DNA of 64,000 nucleotides from Halobacteriales archaeon QS_4_62_28 (GCA_003021685.1 PXRO01000017.1:96498-160497), one strand, 5' to 3'. Positions 1-8,379 are shown, counted from the first letter of the stretch. Program-made: numbers and translations. The notes: generated by a model not told the origin, from the sequence alone.

Positions 1-89
1 TCCTCGCGCTCCTCGACCGTGTTGGTCATCGCTCGCGTGCGCTCGTAGTCGGTGTCGATGTTCGCACAGCGACCGTACAGGACGCGCAT
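1..89 (-). CDS. Partial hypothetical protein, N-terminus only
   Basis: The reverse strand reads an ATG at position 89 followed by an uninterrupted frame to the left edge, beginning MRVLYGRCANIDTDYERTRA. Only about 29 residues are visible and I do not recognise the family. Codon use is GC-rich in third positions like the neighbours, and an AT-richer stretch lies just upstream (around 100-120), which fits a promoter. The rest of the gene lies outside the window. Confidence 0.5.
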   Translation of the reverse strand, partial: MRVLYGRCANIDTDYERTRAMTNTVEERE

Positions 90-127
90 GGCCAGAGTTA
101 GTATCGGAACGAAATAACTCTCTGGTC

Positions 128-380
128 CTCGCCCTTTCATCCGCCAGGGCTCAGACTGTGAAGTGGCCGATACCTAGTGGATGAAAGGGCGAGCGGCGGT
201 CGATCCCTCCCGGGCGACGTAAGCACCGCAGCCGGAGGCGAGGAGCGTGGTTCGAAAGACCTCCGGTCTTTCGTCATCACGAGAGAGCGCAGCTCTCTCG
301 GACGACAGCGAGCGCCGGAGCGGTCGAGTGGGCGGTCGGTTCCACCGACCGCCTTCTCCGCGGCGGCAGTTGCCGCCGCG
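128..380. repeat. String of five hairpins in a gene-free region
   Basis: No credible gene lies between 90 and 497. The stretch holds a 15-bp inverted repeat (128-142 with 179-193, starting CTCGCCCTTTCATCC) and then four perfect short-loop hairpins in a row: 253-261/265-273, 280-288/292-300, 331-339/345-353 and 359-368/371-380. Stems are 9-10 bp and loops 2-5 nt. Small ORFs read through it on both strands but look like by-products of high GC. It could be a structured RNA, a DNA-level element or a degenerate mobile sequence. What is seen is only the inverted repeats. Confidence 0.7.
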
Positions 381-480
381 CAAAGCGAGGGCTTTCGGTA
401 TCTCCGATGTATTCGGCACGGTTATTATTCGAATAGCGCTATATCACAGTACCTGACCCTCGTGAGGTACTGATCATCGG

Positions 481-497
481 TATGTCCACCGGTATAA
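481..497. repeat. Half copy of palindromic repeat family B
   Basis: The sequence TATGTCCACCGGTATAA matches the right arm of the family-B palindrome seen complete at 26230-26313 and 51600-51682. The matching left arm is missing here. Just upstream (453-476) sits a smaller hairpin, AGTACCT...AGGTACT, in the place where the inner stem of a B element would be, so this may be a truncated or diverged B copy. It lies directly downstream of the stop codon of the membrane-protein gene on the minus strand. Confidence 0.55.
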
Positions 498-1538
498 TTA
501 CGATTCGTCCTCTGGCGTAGTGAACTGCGCAGGCGAGATTGTGTTCTGTGCAACGGTAGCAACGCGGATCACAAACGAAAATAGCATTGCTAGCGGCGCA
601 AATGCCACCGTGACGATGACCGGCGCAAGTAAGGGAAGCGTCACCGGGAGGCCCGAGAGCGAACTCCCCGACTTGGACATGGCGATCAGGGCCGCCACCG
701 TGATGAACTGCGCGGGGACACCGACGTACAGTAGTACACGGGAAAAGTACGATAACTCTTCTTTGATATACATCGTTTTGAAATACTGACGGGCGATGTC
801 TACGTCCTTGATACGACGTGTGATGTTTTCCAGCGCCTCGGCACCGTCCTCGGAGAGTTGACTCTCGTACCGGACCTGTATTCGACGCACAGCATTGAGT
901 TCTTGAGCGTAATTCGTCGACAACGTTGAGGCGAGTGCGCCGAACACACCTGTATCCGACTGGTCGAGTAGCCTGATCACATTATCAATGTGATCAGTTA
1001 GCCTATCAGTCAAGTTTTCTACATCTTCTTGCAGATCGCGATCGTCGGCGTCGAGCATAATACGATGGACTCGGGTCGCCTCCTCTCGGGTACTTCGGAG
1101 GAGCATTTCGAGAAACGCTGCGGGTTCTTCGGGCATTACCTCCTGGTCGGTTTCTCGGCGGACACGCTCACGATAGTCGCCCACTCCCTCGATGTTGTCC
1201 TCAATTCCACTGACGCCGCCGAGTGCCCGAGAAAGGACGAGCTGGTTTATCGAAAGTACCACTGTAATGAGTGTGACATTCCCGGACACGAGTGCGCCAA
1301 ATGCCGTCGAGAGCGCACTGAACTCCTGGACTGCGGTGAATCCGACAAGTTCGAGTCCTGTATACGCAACGAGGAGGCTAACGAGCAGACCACCCGCAAC
1401 GACCATTCGATTACCGTTGAGTAACACCCACTGGCGTACCTTGTTCCATCTGCCTACAGTGCGTGATCGAGCGCCGAAAGTCGGTCTATCGGATACCTCT
1501 TTTCCCTCCTGAGCGCGCGCGCTGTTGTCTTCGTCCAT
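498..1538 (-). CDS. Conserved haloarchaeal membrane protein with soluble helical middle domain
   Basis: The frame encodes about 346 aa from the preferred ATG at 1538 (MDEDNSARAQEG); a longer frame opens at 1607 but would run into the repeat fragment at 1606. Two hydrophobic segments near the N-terminus (around residues 45-65 and 75-100) and two near the C-terminus (around 265-320) flank a charged, mostly helical region of about 150 residues with many Glu and Arg. I do not recognise a named domain, and no catalytic motif is visible. The gene is bracketed by inverted half copies of repeat B (481-497 and 1606-1631), so it may have been moved as a unit. Function unknown. Confidence 0.8.
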   Translation of the reverse strand: MDEDNSARAQEGKEVSDRPTFGARSRTVGRWNKVRQWVLLNGNRMVVAGGLLVSLLVAYTGLELVGFTAVQEFSALSTAFGALVSGNVTLITVVLSINQLVLSRALGGVSGIEDNIEGVGDYRERVRRETDQEVMPEEPAAFLEMLLRSTREEATRVHRIMLDADDRDLQEDVENLTDRLTDHIDNVIRLLDQSDTGVFGALASTLSTNYAQELNAVRRIQVRYESQLSEDGAEALENITRRIKDVDIARQYFKTMYIKEELSYFSRVLLYVGVPAQFITVAALIAMSKSGSSLSGLPVTLPLLAPVIVTVAFAPLAMLFSFVIRVATVAQNTISPAQFTTPEDES

Positions 1539-1605
1539 GCTTGCTGTACGTTCGCCAGTACCGAAAGTCTCCCGTAGCGACCAGTATCCCAGAACCGGTT
1601 GCTGC

Positions 1606-1631
1606 ATACATCGGTGGACGTACCGTTTGAT
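1606..1631. repeat. Half copy of repeat family B, interrupted by repeat A
   Basis: TACATCGGTGGACGTACCGT followed by TTGATA matches the reversed right arm of the complete B element at 26230-26313 with about four mismatches. The match stops exactly where family-A palindrome copy A1 begins (1630). The expected remainder of B is not found on the far side of A1, so either A inserted into B and the rest was lost, or the junction formed by recombination. Confidence 0.55.
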
Positions 1632-1711
1632 AGTGACTGTTGTAACTGATTACCGGATCGGTCGCACGTCGTCGTGCGATCAATCCCGTACAGACTTACA
1701 ACAGTCACTAT
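1630..1711. repeat. Palindromic repeat family A, copy A1
   Basis: 82-bp near-palindrome with termini ATAGTGACTGTTGTAA and TTACAACAGTCACTAT and arms of about 39 bp around a TCG-containing centre. Almost identical copies lie at 3709-3790, 16602-16683 and (reversed) 40682-40763, and a diverged one at 41202-41283. The base directly outside the element is the same on both sides (G here), as in the other close copies. The form resembles a MITE. No transposase is encoded within it. Confidence 0.9.
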
Positions 1712-1740
1712 GATCCGGTTTGGACCCGTGCGACAGGCAC

Positions 1741-2610
1741 ATGTCCGTCCCGGCCAATACGACGACGATGGCCGTCACGCTGCCCGCCGACGTACTCCAC
1801 CAGTACTACCGGTTCTCGCTGTACAACTCACCCTTCGTCGCCCACAGGGAGGGGCGAGCAATCGATCTGTACCCTGCCGGCGAGACGGTACCGTCGCCGG
1901 TCGCCGGCGAGGTCCTAGAGGTCAAGCGCGTGCGCGCGCCGCCAAAGCCCTACGCGGCTGACCACGACGTACTGGTGCTCGTCGACACCGGCGACGCGGT
2001 CGCGCGCCTGCTCCACGTCGATCCGGTCGTGGCGGCTGGCGACCGGGTGGCAGTCGGGGACGACCTCGGCGAGACGATCCGGGCCGGCTTTTTCGCGCCG
2101 TGGGTGCCAGATCACCTCCACCTGGAGTTTCGTGACCCCGGCGCGAACCTGTACCGCGCGGACGGGTCGATGGTGCTCGACGTGGGGGTCACCGTCGAGG
2201 GAGTGGCCTGGGACGGGACCGGAACGGTCGTCGAGACGGGGGAGACGTGGGCGCGCCTGGACGCGCCGGCGCATCCGGCACCCGGTGAGCGGTTCGTCGG
2301 ACTGGTAAACGGAGAGAACGAGAACGGCAGCGGTGGTGTCGTCGACGGTGGCCTCCCCCACTACGATGCCGGCGGCCTCCTCGGTGGCACAGCAGATCTC
2401 GTCTCGGTGGCCGGTACGCGGGTCGGGACTGCGGCGGGCCGGACCGTCGCCTGGGACGATATCCGGGTGCTCGCAAACGGCCGGCCCGTCACCGGCCTCG
2501 CGCTGTTCTGTGCACGCGACCAGTCCGGCGTCAAAATCGTCGGCGAGAACGTCTCTCTGGCTGTCGGCGAGTCGGTGACAGTCCGGGTCGAGCGTCAGGA
2601 CTCGCCGTAG
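1741..2610 (+). CDS. M23-like (LytM fold) protein, haloarchaeal
   Basis: About 289 aa from ATG 1741; ATG 1768 (MAVTLPADVLHQYY) is an equally plausible start, and a frame from 1720 is less likely. The N-terminal half has features of the M23/LytM beta-sheet fold: GRAIDLYP, SPVAGEVLEV (about residues 50-58), DVLVLVDTGD and the closing H-x-H motif PDHLHLEFRDPGAN. Members of this fold are Zn peptidases of cell-wall peptides, but haloarchaea lack peptidoglycan and I see no signal peptide, so the substrate is unknown and it may be non-peptidase. The second half is beta-rich without a recognised domain. It converges with and overlaps the DUF4385 gene by 16 bp. Confidence 0.75.
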   Translation: MSVPANTTTMAVTLPADVLHQYYRFSLYNSPFVAHREGRAIDLYPAGETVPSPVAGEVLEVKRVRAPPKPYAADHDVLVLVDTGDAVARLLHVDPVVAAGDRVAVGDDLGETIRAGFFAPWVPDHLHLEFRDPGANLYRADGSMVLDVGVTVEGVAWDGTGTVVETGETWARLDAPAHPAPGERFVGLVNGENENGSGGVVDGGLPHYDAGGLLGGTADLVSVAGTRVGTAAGRTVAWDDIRVLANGRPVTGLALFCARDQSGVKIVGENVSLAVGESVTVRVERQDSP

Positions 2611-3077
2611 CGCTCCCGGTGGCGCTGTTTTGCCTGCTGGTAGGCGTCGTCGCCCCGAACCTCGTCGAGTCGGTCCCTGTAGACCAGCGATATCTCGCGT
2701 TTCTCCTCGTCGTACCACTCCTGTGGCTCGCGTTGCTCCCCGTCCTCGTACTTCTGGCCACCGGGGTACTTCGCGTAGCGCAACGCCCGCGTCCACCCCA
2801 TCTTGAGGTACTTTCTGGCCATATCCATCCCGACGAAGTCGTCGTCCTCCCGGTAGGAGCGGTACTGCTCGTAGATCGCTTCGGCAGCCTGCCGGGCGGG
2901 TTCGAGATCCGAGATGGTCCAGTCGTCGAGCAGTTCCGATTTGTATGGCTCGACTTTGAACGCGCCCTGCTCGTCGCTGGTGTGGCGGTATCGCTCGGGA
3001 TGCTCTCGGAAGTCGATGTCGTACTCCGGTCCGTCCTCGATCGTCTGTGGGTCGCCCCGGACAATGTCGTCGGTCAT
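2595..3077 (-). CDS. DUF4385 family protein
   Basis: About 160 aa from ATG 3077 (MTDDIVRGDPQTIEDG); an in-frame ATG at 3095 would overlap the next gene. The segment DDFVGMDMARKYLKMGWTRA, followed by RYAKYPGGQKY, is characteristic of DUF4385, a small family of unknown function. The protein is highly charged with no membrane segment or signal peptide. It lies 4 nt downstream of the hydrolase gene at 3082-3654 on the same strand, so the two probably form one transcript. Its 3' end overlaps the convergent gene ending at 2610. Confidence 0.85.
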   Translation of the reverse strand: MTDDIVRGDPQTIEDGPEYDIDFREHPERYRHTSDEQGAFKVEPYKSELLDDWTISDLEPARQAAEAIYEQYRSYREDDDFVGMDMARKYLKMGWTRALRYAKYPGGQKYEDGEQREPQEWYDEEKREISLVYRDRLDEVRGDDAYQQAKQRHRERYGES

Positions 3078-3081
3078 CTCG

Positions 3082-3654
3082 TTACGTGAACGCAATCGTC
3101 TCGCGGTCGGTCACTTCGCCGAACAGCCAGTCGGCGTGCTCCAGCGCATACTCGCGGTGGTCCTCCTGGATACAGCCGATGGCATCCTCGACGAGGACTG
3201 GCCGGAAGTCGCGGAGACCGGCACTCCCGGCCGTGTGGAGCACGCAGACGTTGGCCAGCGTCCCACAGATCACGAGATCGTCGATGCCGTGGGCGTCGAG
3301 CCATCCGTCCAGCTGCGTCTCGTGGAAGGCGTCGTAGGTGTGCTTGACGACGACGAGTTCGTCGCCTGCAGGCGTCAGCTCCTCGACCAGTTCGGTCTCC
3401 CAGGAACCTTCGAGGACGTGTTCGCCCCAGCGGTCGAACTCGTCGTAGTAGTGGGCGTCCTCGAACTGTTCGGGCGGGTGCACGTCACGGGTGAACACGA
3501 CGCTTGCGCCCGCTTGGCGTGCGCGCTCGACCAGATCGGCACAGGGGCCAATCACCGCTTCGCTGTTCGGTGCGTAGAGGCTCCCATCGGGGTGACAGAA
3601 GCCGTTTTGCATGTCGACGACGACGAGCGCTGTTCGTGCTGGATCGAACTCCAT
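3082..3654 (-). CDS. Isochorismatase-family cysteine hydrolase (nicotinamidase-like)
   Basis: 190 aa of the isochorismatase/nicotinamidase fold. The catalytic triad is visible: Asp in ALVVVDMQNGF (residue 14), Lys in VVVKHTYDAF (about 104) and nucleophilic Cys in CGTLANVCVLHTA (about 137), preceded by the usual cis-peptide region. The metal-binding D-x-H motif of true nicotinamidases may correspond to FTRDVHPPEQF (about residues 54-64). Nicotinamidase converts nicotinamide to nicotinate, the substrate of the nicotinate phosphoribosyltransferase encoded 3 kb away at 6706, so a role in NAD salvage is plausible but not proven. It probably shares a transcript with the DUF4385 gene. Confidence 0.85.
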   Translation of the reverse strand: MEFDPARTALVVVDMQNGFCHPDGSLYAPNSEAVIGPCADLVERARQAGASVVFTRDVHPPEQFEDAHYYDEFDRWGEHVLEGSWETELVEELTPAGDELVVVKHTYDAFHETQLDGWLDAHGIDDLVICGTLANVCVLHTAGSAGLRDFRPVLVEDAIGCIQEDHREYALEHADWLFGEVTDRETIAFT

Positions 3655-3708
3655 GCGTATGTGATCCTACGTTCTCACCGCTCAACAGCGTTGTGCCAGT
3701 CTCCTGTC

Positions 3709-3790
3709 ATAGTGACTGTTGTAACTGATTACCGGATTGGTCGCACGTCGTCGTGCGATCAATCCCGTACAGACTTACAACAGTCACTAT
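3709..3790. repeat. Palindromic repeat family A, copy A2
   Basis: 82 bp, differing from A1 by about one base, in the divergent gap between the hydrolase (start 3654) and the lipoprotein gene (start 3842). The flanking base is C on both sides. It lies where promoters for both genes would be expected, 52 bp from the start codon of the rightward gene. Confidence 0.9.
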
Positions 3791-3841
3791 CAGCCGTCAC
3801 TGCGGGCCCTTTTTGAGTGCGGGGGCCGTTGTGACAGACAG

Positions 3842-5302
3842 ATGTTACGCGCCGTCCTCCTCGCCGCCCTACTGGTCGTCGCCGGCTGTCAGGCCCCGAC
3901 TGCATCCTCCTCGGCCGGAGCGCAGACCGATGCTACGTCGCCATCCGAGAAGGTCACTGCCTTGTCCACCACTGCTGGAGAGCAGGTCATTTCGCCGCCA
4001 GATCCGGCCACTGACCGCCTCGGCTGGGAGAACGGCTACTGGTACAACGAGACGCTGTCGGCGAACAGTACGGACGGATTGAACGAGAGCGAACTCGATG
4101 CTGTCGCCAGCCGGGCGATGGCTCGAATCGAAACGATCCGCGAACGAGAATTCGAGTCGACGGTTCCGGTCAGCGTGATCAACCGGTCGACCTATCAGAA
4201 CCGCTCCAGTCGGGACCGGAGCGACGCGTTCCGGCGATTCGACAACGGGAAATTCGAGGCGCTGTTCCTGATCGGCGAACAGACGGATTCCATCGCTGCT
4301 CAGAACGACGCACTGAGCCAGAACGTCCTCGGCTTTTACAACACCAACCGCGACGAGATTGTCGTCGTCGCGGACAGCCAGACGCCGCGTTTGAACGGTG
4401 AACGGATCCTGGCCCACGAACTCGTCCACGCACTGCAAGACCAGCAGTTCGACCTGCGCCAGAGTATCCCACGGACACGTGACGGCTACCAGGGACGCAA
4501 CGCTCTGGTCGAGGGCGACGCTACCGTCGTCGAGCAGCGATACATGGCCCGGTGTGGCGACGAGTGGTCGTGCCTCGACGAGAGCGAAAGCCGAAGTAAT
4601 CAAAGCGGCGACACGCACTTCGGACTCAATTTCCTGCAGTTTTTCCCGTACAGTGACGGTCCCGGATTCGTCCGCCAGCAGTACCGCACCGGTGGCTGGG
4701 ACGCAGTCGATGCTGCCTACGAGGACGTCCCCGACGGCGCAACGGAGGCACTCTACCCCGAGCGATATCCCGGGTGGGAGCCGGCGAACGTCAGTATCGA
4801 CGACCGGAGCAACGAAAACTGGAAGCGGATCCGTCCCATGGGCCGGTCCGGCTCCGATGTCGTGGGCCAGTCAGCGATTGGGGCGTCGCTGGCCTACACG
4901 GTGACCGACGACTACAACACCAGCAGGGTCGTCACTCCGGGAGCGGTCGTCAACTACGAAGGCCCGGTCCAGATCAACGAGAGCGATCCGTACAACTACG
5001 ACCTGGCGGCGGCGCGTGGCTGGACCGGTGGCAAGATGTTCGTCTACGAGAACGACGGCGGCGAACTCGGCTACGTCTGGAAGACCCGCTGGGAAAACGC
5101 GAGTGAGGCAACCGAGTTCGCCAGGACCTGGGAGCAGGTCATCAGACACTGGGGCGGACAGCGAGTGTCCGAGACAGTGTGGCGGATCGACGACGGCCCG
5201 TTCGAGGATGCGATCCGTATCGAACGCCGTGGCGCGACCGTAACTGTCGTCAACGCACCGACCGAGACACAACTCACTGGAGTCCACGAGACTGATGCGT
5301 AA
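3842..5302 (+). CDS. Hvo_1808-like surface lipoprotein, putative zinc metalloprotease
   Basis: 486 aa from ATG 3842; the frame also opens at 3737, but that region is repeat A2. The N-terminus is a lipoprotein signal (MLRAVLLAALLVVAGC, lipid Cys16) followed by a low-complexity Ser/Thr linker. HELVH at residues 192-196 is an HExxH zinc motif, and the downstream VEGDATVVEQ segment could supply the third ligand, as in gluzincin-like families. N-glycosylation-type NxS/T sites are frequent, fitting a surface location. It overlaps the paralogue at 5295 by 8 bp, so the two are cotranscribed. The physiological substrate is unknown. Confidence 0.82.
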   Translation: MLRAVLLAALLVVAGCQAPTASSSAGAQTDATSPSEKVTALSTTAGEQVISPPDPATDRLGWENGYWYNETLSANSTDGLNESELDAVASRAMARIETIREREFESTVPVSVINRSTYQNRSSRDRSDAFRRFDNGKFEALFLIGEQTDSIAAQNDALSQNVLGFYNTNRDEIVVVADSQTPRLNGERILAHELVHALQDQQFDLRQSIPRTRDGYQGRNALVEGDATVVEQRYMARCGDEWSCLDESESRSNQSGDTHFGLNFLQFFPYSDGPGFVRQQYRTGGWDAVDAAYEDVPDGATEALYPERYPGWEPANVSIDDRSNENWKRIRPMGRSGSDVVGQSAIGASLAYTVTDDYNTSRVVTPGAVVNYEGPVQINESDPYNYDLAAARGWTGGKMFVYENDGGELGYVWKTRWENASEATEFARTWEQVIRHWGGQRVSETVWRIDDGPFEDAIRIERRGATVTVVNAPTETQLTGVHETDA

Positions 5303-6611
5303 GGAACTACTGCTCGTCGTCGTCGTTGTTCTTGCGGGGTGTACCGGTTCGATCAGTGACCTGAACCCGGTCAGTCAGGATGATACTGGCGACGGCCAGA
5401 TCGGCCAGGAAGACGGCTACGCTCACGACGACCCCGTCTCGGTGACAACCGAAGACGGCCTCAACGAGAGCGAACGGGCCGCAGTGCTTGCCCGGACAAA
5501 GGCCCGCGTCGAGAAGCTACGCGACCGCGAGTTCAACGGATCGGTCGCCGTCGAGGTGATTAGCAGGGACGAGTACCGGAACCAGTCGCGCGGGCCGGGT
5601 GGTCCCGGTTCGGACGATCCCTGGAACGATCAGGTGTGGGAAGCGCTGCTGTTGATCGGCGAGGACAGAGGGACCGGCGAAGCGTTCGGCGAGACCTACA
5701 ATACCTCGGTCCAGGGGTACTACTCGCCCGCCTCGAACAACATCACCATCGTCAGCGACTCGCCGACGCCGACGATCGATCGGGCAACGCTGGCCCACGA
5801 ACTCGTCCACGCCCTGCAAGACCAGTACGGGAACCTCCAGAATTCGTCCCATACGCAAGACCGCCAACTTGCACAGCAAAGCGTTACGGAGGGCGAGGCC
5901 AACTACATCCAGTACACCTACGAGAATCGCTGTCAGCGTACCTGGGACTGCATCGAACGGCCAGCGCGCGATAGCGGTGGTGAGAGCAGCGGCGGCCAGC
6001 CGTCCGATGGGGTCTTCGTCACCATCTACCAGCCCTACGCGACGGGACCGCTGCTGATCGACGAGCAGTACGGCACAGACGGCTGGGACGGCGTCGCAGA
6101 CCTCTATGAGCGCCCGCCCAACAGTACCGAGCAGGTGATCCATCCCGACACGTACCCCGACGAGGAACCAGTCAACGTGACGGTGCCAGACCGGAGCAAC
6201 GCGGAGTGGTCCCGATTCGACCACGACCCCGTCGCAGACACCGCCGGGGAAGCGTCGATTTACGCGATGCTGTACGCCAACGACGCCGTCGACACCGAGC
6301 AGTGGTACCGGTATCGCAGTGCCCCCTCGGCGGGGTGGGGCGGAGACACAATCGTTCCCTACAAGAACGGGTCCGGGGGCTATGGCTACGTCTGGGCGCT
6401 GGAGTGGGACACGGAACAGGACGCCCGTGAGTTCGAGCAGGCCTACCGGTCGATCCTCGCTGATCGGGCCAGTGAGCGCCCCGACGAGAACGTCTACCGA
6501 CTTCCGGAGTCGAACAAGTTCGGGGACGCCTTCCGCGTGACTAGGTCCGGGACGCGGGTTCGGATCGTCAACGGGCCGACGGTCGAAGCTCTAGATACAA
6601 TCCACGGGTAG
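5295..6611 (+). CDS. Hvo_1808-like surface lipoprotein, paralogue of upstream gene
   Basis: 438 aa with lipoprotein signal MRKELLLVVVVVLAGC (Cys16). It shares its architecture with the preceding gene: the DGLNESE segment, the HELVHALQDQ zinc motif (His168, Glu169, His172), TEGEANYIQY and a C-terminal domain ending in an R-x-G-T-R-V-R-I-V-N-G-P pattern. Its start codon lies before the stop of the first gene, indicating translational coupling. The pair looks like a tandem duplication with considerable divergence. It is probably anchored outside the membrane by a lipid; substrate unknown. Confidence 0.82.
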   Translation: MRKELLLVVVVVLAGCTGSISDLNPVSQDDTGDGQIGQEDGYAHDDPVSVTTEDGLNESERAAVLARTKARVEKLRDREFNGSVAVEVISRDEYRNQSRGPGGPGSDDPWNDQVWEALLLIGEDRGTGEAFGETYNTSVQGYYSPASNNITIVSDSPTPTIDRATLAHELVHALQDQYGNLQNSSHTQDRQLAQQSVTEGEANYIQYTYENRCQRTWDCIERPARDSGGESSGGQPSDGVFVTIYQPYATGPLLIDEQYGTDGWDGVADLYERPPNSTEQVIHPDTYPDEEPVNVTVPDRSNAEWSRFDHDPVADTAGEASIYAMLYANDAVDTEQWYRYRSAPSAGWGGDTIVPYKNGSGGYGYVWALEWDTEQDAREFEQAYRSILADRASERPDENVYRLPESNKFGDAFRVTRSGTRVRIVNGPTVEALDTIHG

Positions 6612-6705
6612 GACAGTTCGAGACCGACGGCCAATCGTCCGGCCCGCCACGCTCCAAGTGACCTACGGGGTGGCTTTTTCACTCCCACCAGCCGAAGGAC
6701 AACCA

Positions 6706-7863
6706 ATGAGCGAGCAGTTCGACATCATTTCGCCAGCGCAGATCCGTGCTGGCCGGGCAACGGACGCGTACTTCGACCGGACGATGGAAGCGCTGGAGCA
6801 TGCAGATAAGAACCCCCGCGTCGTCGCAGAGGTGACCGCAGACCAGTTCGCAACCGGGGAATGGGAACTGTTCGCCGGTGTCAAAGACGTTGCACACCTC
6901 TTCGAGGGGCGGGCGGTCGACGTGGATGCACTCCCGGCGGGCCAGTTGTTCGACGGCGGCCCAGTCCTGCGAATCGAGGGCCACTATCGTGAGTTCTGCC
7001 GACTCGAGACGGCGTTGCTGGGCTTTCTCTCACATTCGTCCGGGGTCGCGACCAGAGCACTGGAAGTCCGCCGGGCCGCCCCGGAATCGCTGGTGTTGAG
7101 TTTCGGCTCTCGCCACGTCCACCCCGCCATCGGTGCGATGGTCGAGCGGTCGGCCCTGCTCGGTGGGCTCGACGGTATCTCCAACGTCGCGGCCGGCGAG
7201 GTGATCGGTCGCGAAGCGAGCGGGACGATGCCCCACGCGCTCGTGATCTGTTTCGGTCGCGGGCACCAGGAAGACGCCTGGCAGGCCTTCGACGAGGCCG
7301 TCGGGGAGAACGTGCCACGCGTCACGCTGTGTGATACCTACTCCGACGAAGTCGACGAATCACGTCGGGCCGCCGAGGCCATCGAGGACCTCGACAGCGT
7401 CCGTATCGACACCACGGGTTCTCGCCGGGGTGACTTCGAGCACATCCTCAAGGAAATCCGATGGTCCCTCGATGCCCACGGCCACGAGGACGTTGGCATC
7501 TTCGCAAGCGGCGGTCTCGGCCCCACCGAACTGCACCAGTTGCGCGACGTCGTCGAGGGCTTCGGTGTCGGGGGCTACGTCAGTAACGCCGACCCCGTCG
7601 ACTTCTCGCTGGACATCGTAGAACTCGAGGGCGAGCCAGCGGCCAAACGCGGGAAATTGACCGGTACGAAGGCCGTATACCGGACGCCAGACGGCGGCCA
7701 TCATATCGGACTCGCCGACCGCTCCGAGCCTGCTGGTGGCGAGGCGCTGCTCGAACCACTACTCCGGGACGGCGACGTGGTCCGGACGTTCGACCTCGGA
7801 GCGGCCAGCGAGCGAGCGGCGACCGACGCCGACCGCGTCGGGTTCGACCCCGTCGAGCAGTAG
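6706..7863 (+). CDS. pncB: Nicotinate phosphoribosyltransferase
   Basis: 385 aa from ATG 6706 (MSEQFDIISPAQIRAGRATD). It resembles the archaeal nicotinate phosphoribosyltransferase/quinolinate phosphoribosyltransferase-like family, which forms nicotinate mononucleotide from nicotinate and PRPP in NAD salvage. Visible features are RLETALLGFLSHSSGVATRA, the FGSRHVHPA segment, the catalytic-barrel strand IFASGGL and a C-terminal zinc-free lid. The nearby isochorismatase-type hydrolase could supply nicotinate. The next feature downstream is the RNase P RNA with its own promoter. Confidence 0.88.
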   Translation: MSEQFDIISPAQIRAGRATDAYFDRTMEALEHADKNPRVVAEVTADQFATGEWELFAGVKDVAHLFEGRAVDVDALPAGQLFDGGPVLRIEGHYREFCRLETALLGFLSHSSGVATRALEVRRAAPESLVLSFGSRHVHPAIGAMVERSALLGGLDGISNVAAGEVIGREASGTMPHALVICFGRGHQEDAWQAFDEAVGENVPRVTLCDTYSDEVDESRRAAEAIEDLDSVRIDTTGSRRGDFEHILKEIRWSLDAHGHEDVGIFASGGLGPTELHQLRDVVEGFGVGGYVSNADPVDFSLDIVELEGEPAAKRGKLTGTKAVYRTPDGGHHIGLADRSEPAGGEALLEPLLRDGDVVRTFDLGAASERAATDADRVGFDPVEQ

Positions 7864-7878
7864 CTCGCGGTACGAACG

Positions 7879-7886
7879 CTTAATTT
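7879..7886 (+). promoter_or_regulatory. TATA box of rnpB
   Basis: GCTTAATT lies about 24 bp upstream of the first paired nucleotides of the RNase P RNA (about 7903), the usual archaeal TATA-to-start distance. It directly follows the pncB stop codon, so rnpB is transcribed from its own promoter. Confidence 0.6.
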
Positions 7887-7902
7887 CTCCCGCCTGCTAG
7901 AC

Positions 7903-8265
7903 GCTGATGGCAGAGGGAGTCCGGCTTCCGTGAGGGCCACCCGGCCCGCATGAGGAAAGTCCCCCCACCTGCTGGGCGGGTGACCGGGCGCAAGCCCGGG
8001 GCGGGAGACCGTCGGCGCTGGAACAGAAACGAGACCCCTCCACCCGACCGATGAGGCGCGCGAACCCGGACCGACAAGGGACGGGGAGTTGACCCGCCGA
8101 GGGTCGTTCGGCCCACACGGGCCCGACGGTGGAGAACGGATGGAACGGCGAATCCTCACCGGTGCAAGTCCGTGCCGACAGGTAGCCCGGCACTGCGCGA
8201 TTGCGCTGGGCACGGACGCTGAGCCGAATGCTGGATCGAACAGAAGGGGGCTTACTCCCCTCAGC
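7903..8265 (+). ncRNA. rnpB: RNase P RNA
   Basis: The universal core is visible: conserved region I GAGGAAAGTCC at 7952-7962 and conserved region V at about 8238-8255 (AACAGAAGGGGGCTTAC). The terminal helix P1 can form between GCTGA (7903-7907) and TCAGC (8260-8264). The length of about 360 nt fits archaeal type A RNase P RNA. It is the catalytic RNA that removes the 5' leader of tRNA precursors. The exact ends are inferred from the P1 helix and the upstream TATA box. ORFs across it on either strand are not genes. Confidence 0.93.
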
Positions 8266-8379
8266 CACGATGCCACGAGGTGCGACCGGTGTTTTGCCGA
8301 CGGCGGCTGCCGGCCATACACTGCCGACGTATCACGTAACTGCCAGCACGTTCAAGACGCTCGGGGTCCAAAACGGAAT

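Noticed and set aside
7897..8321. Several open frames over the RNase P RNA
   Set aside because: The RNA is clearly identified by its conserved regions; the frames lack protein features.
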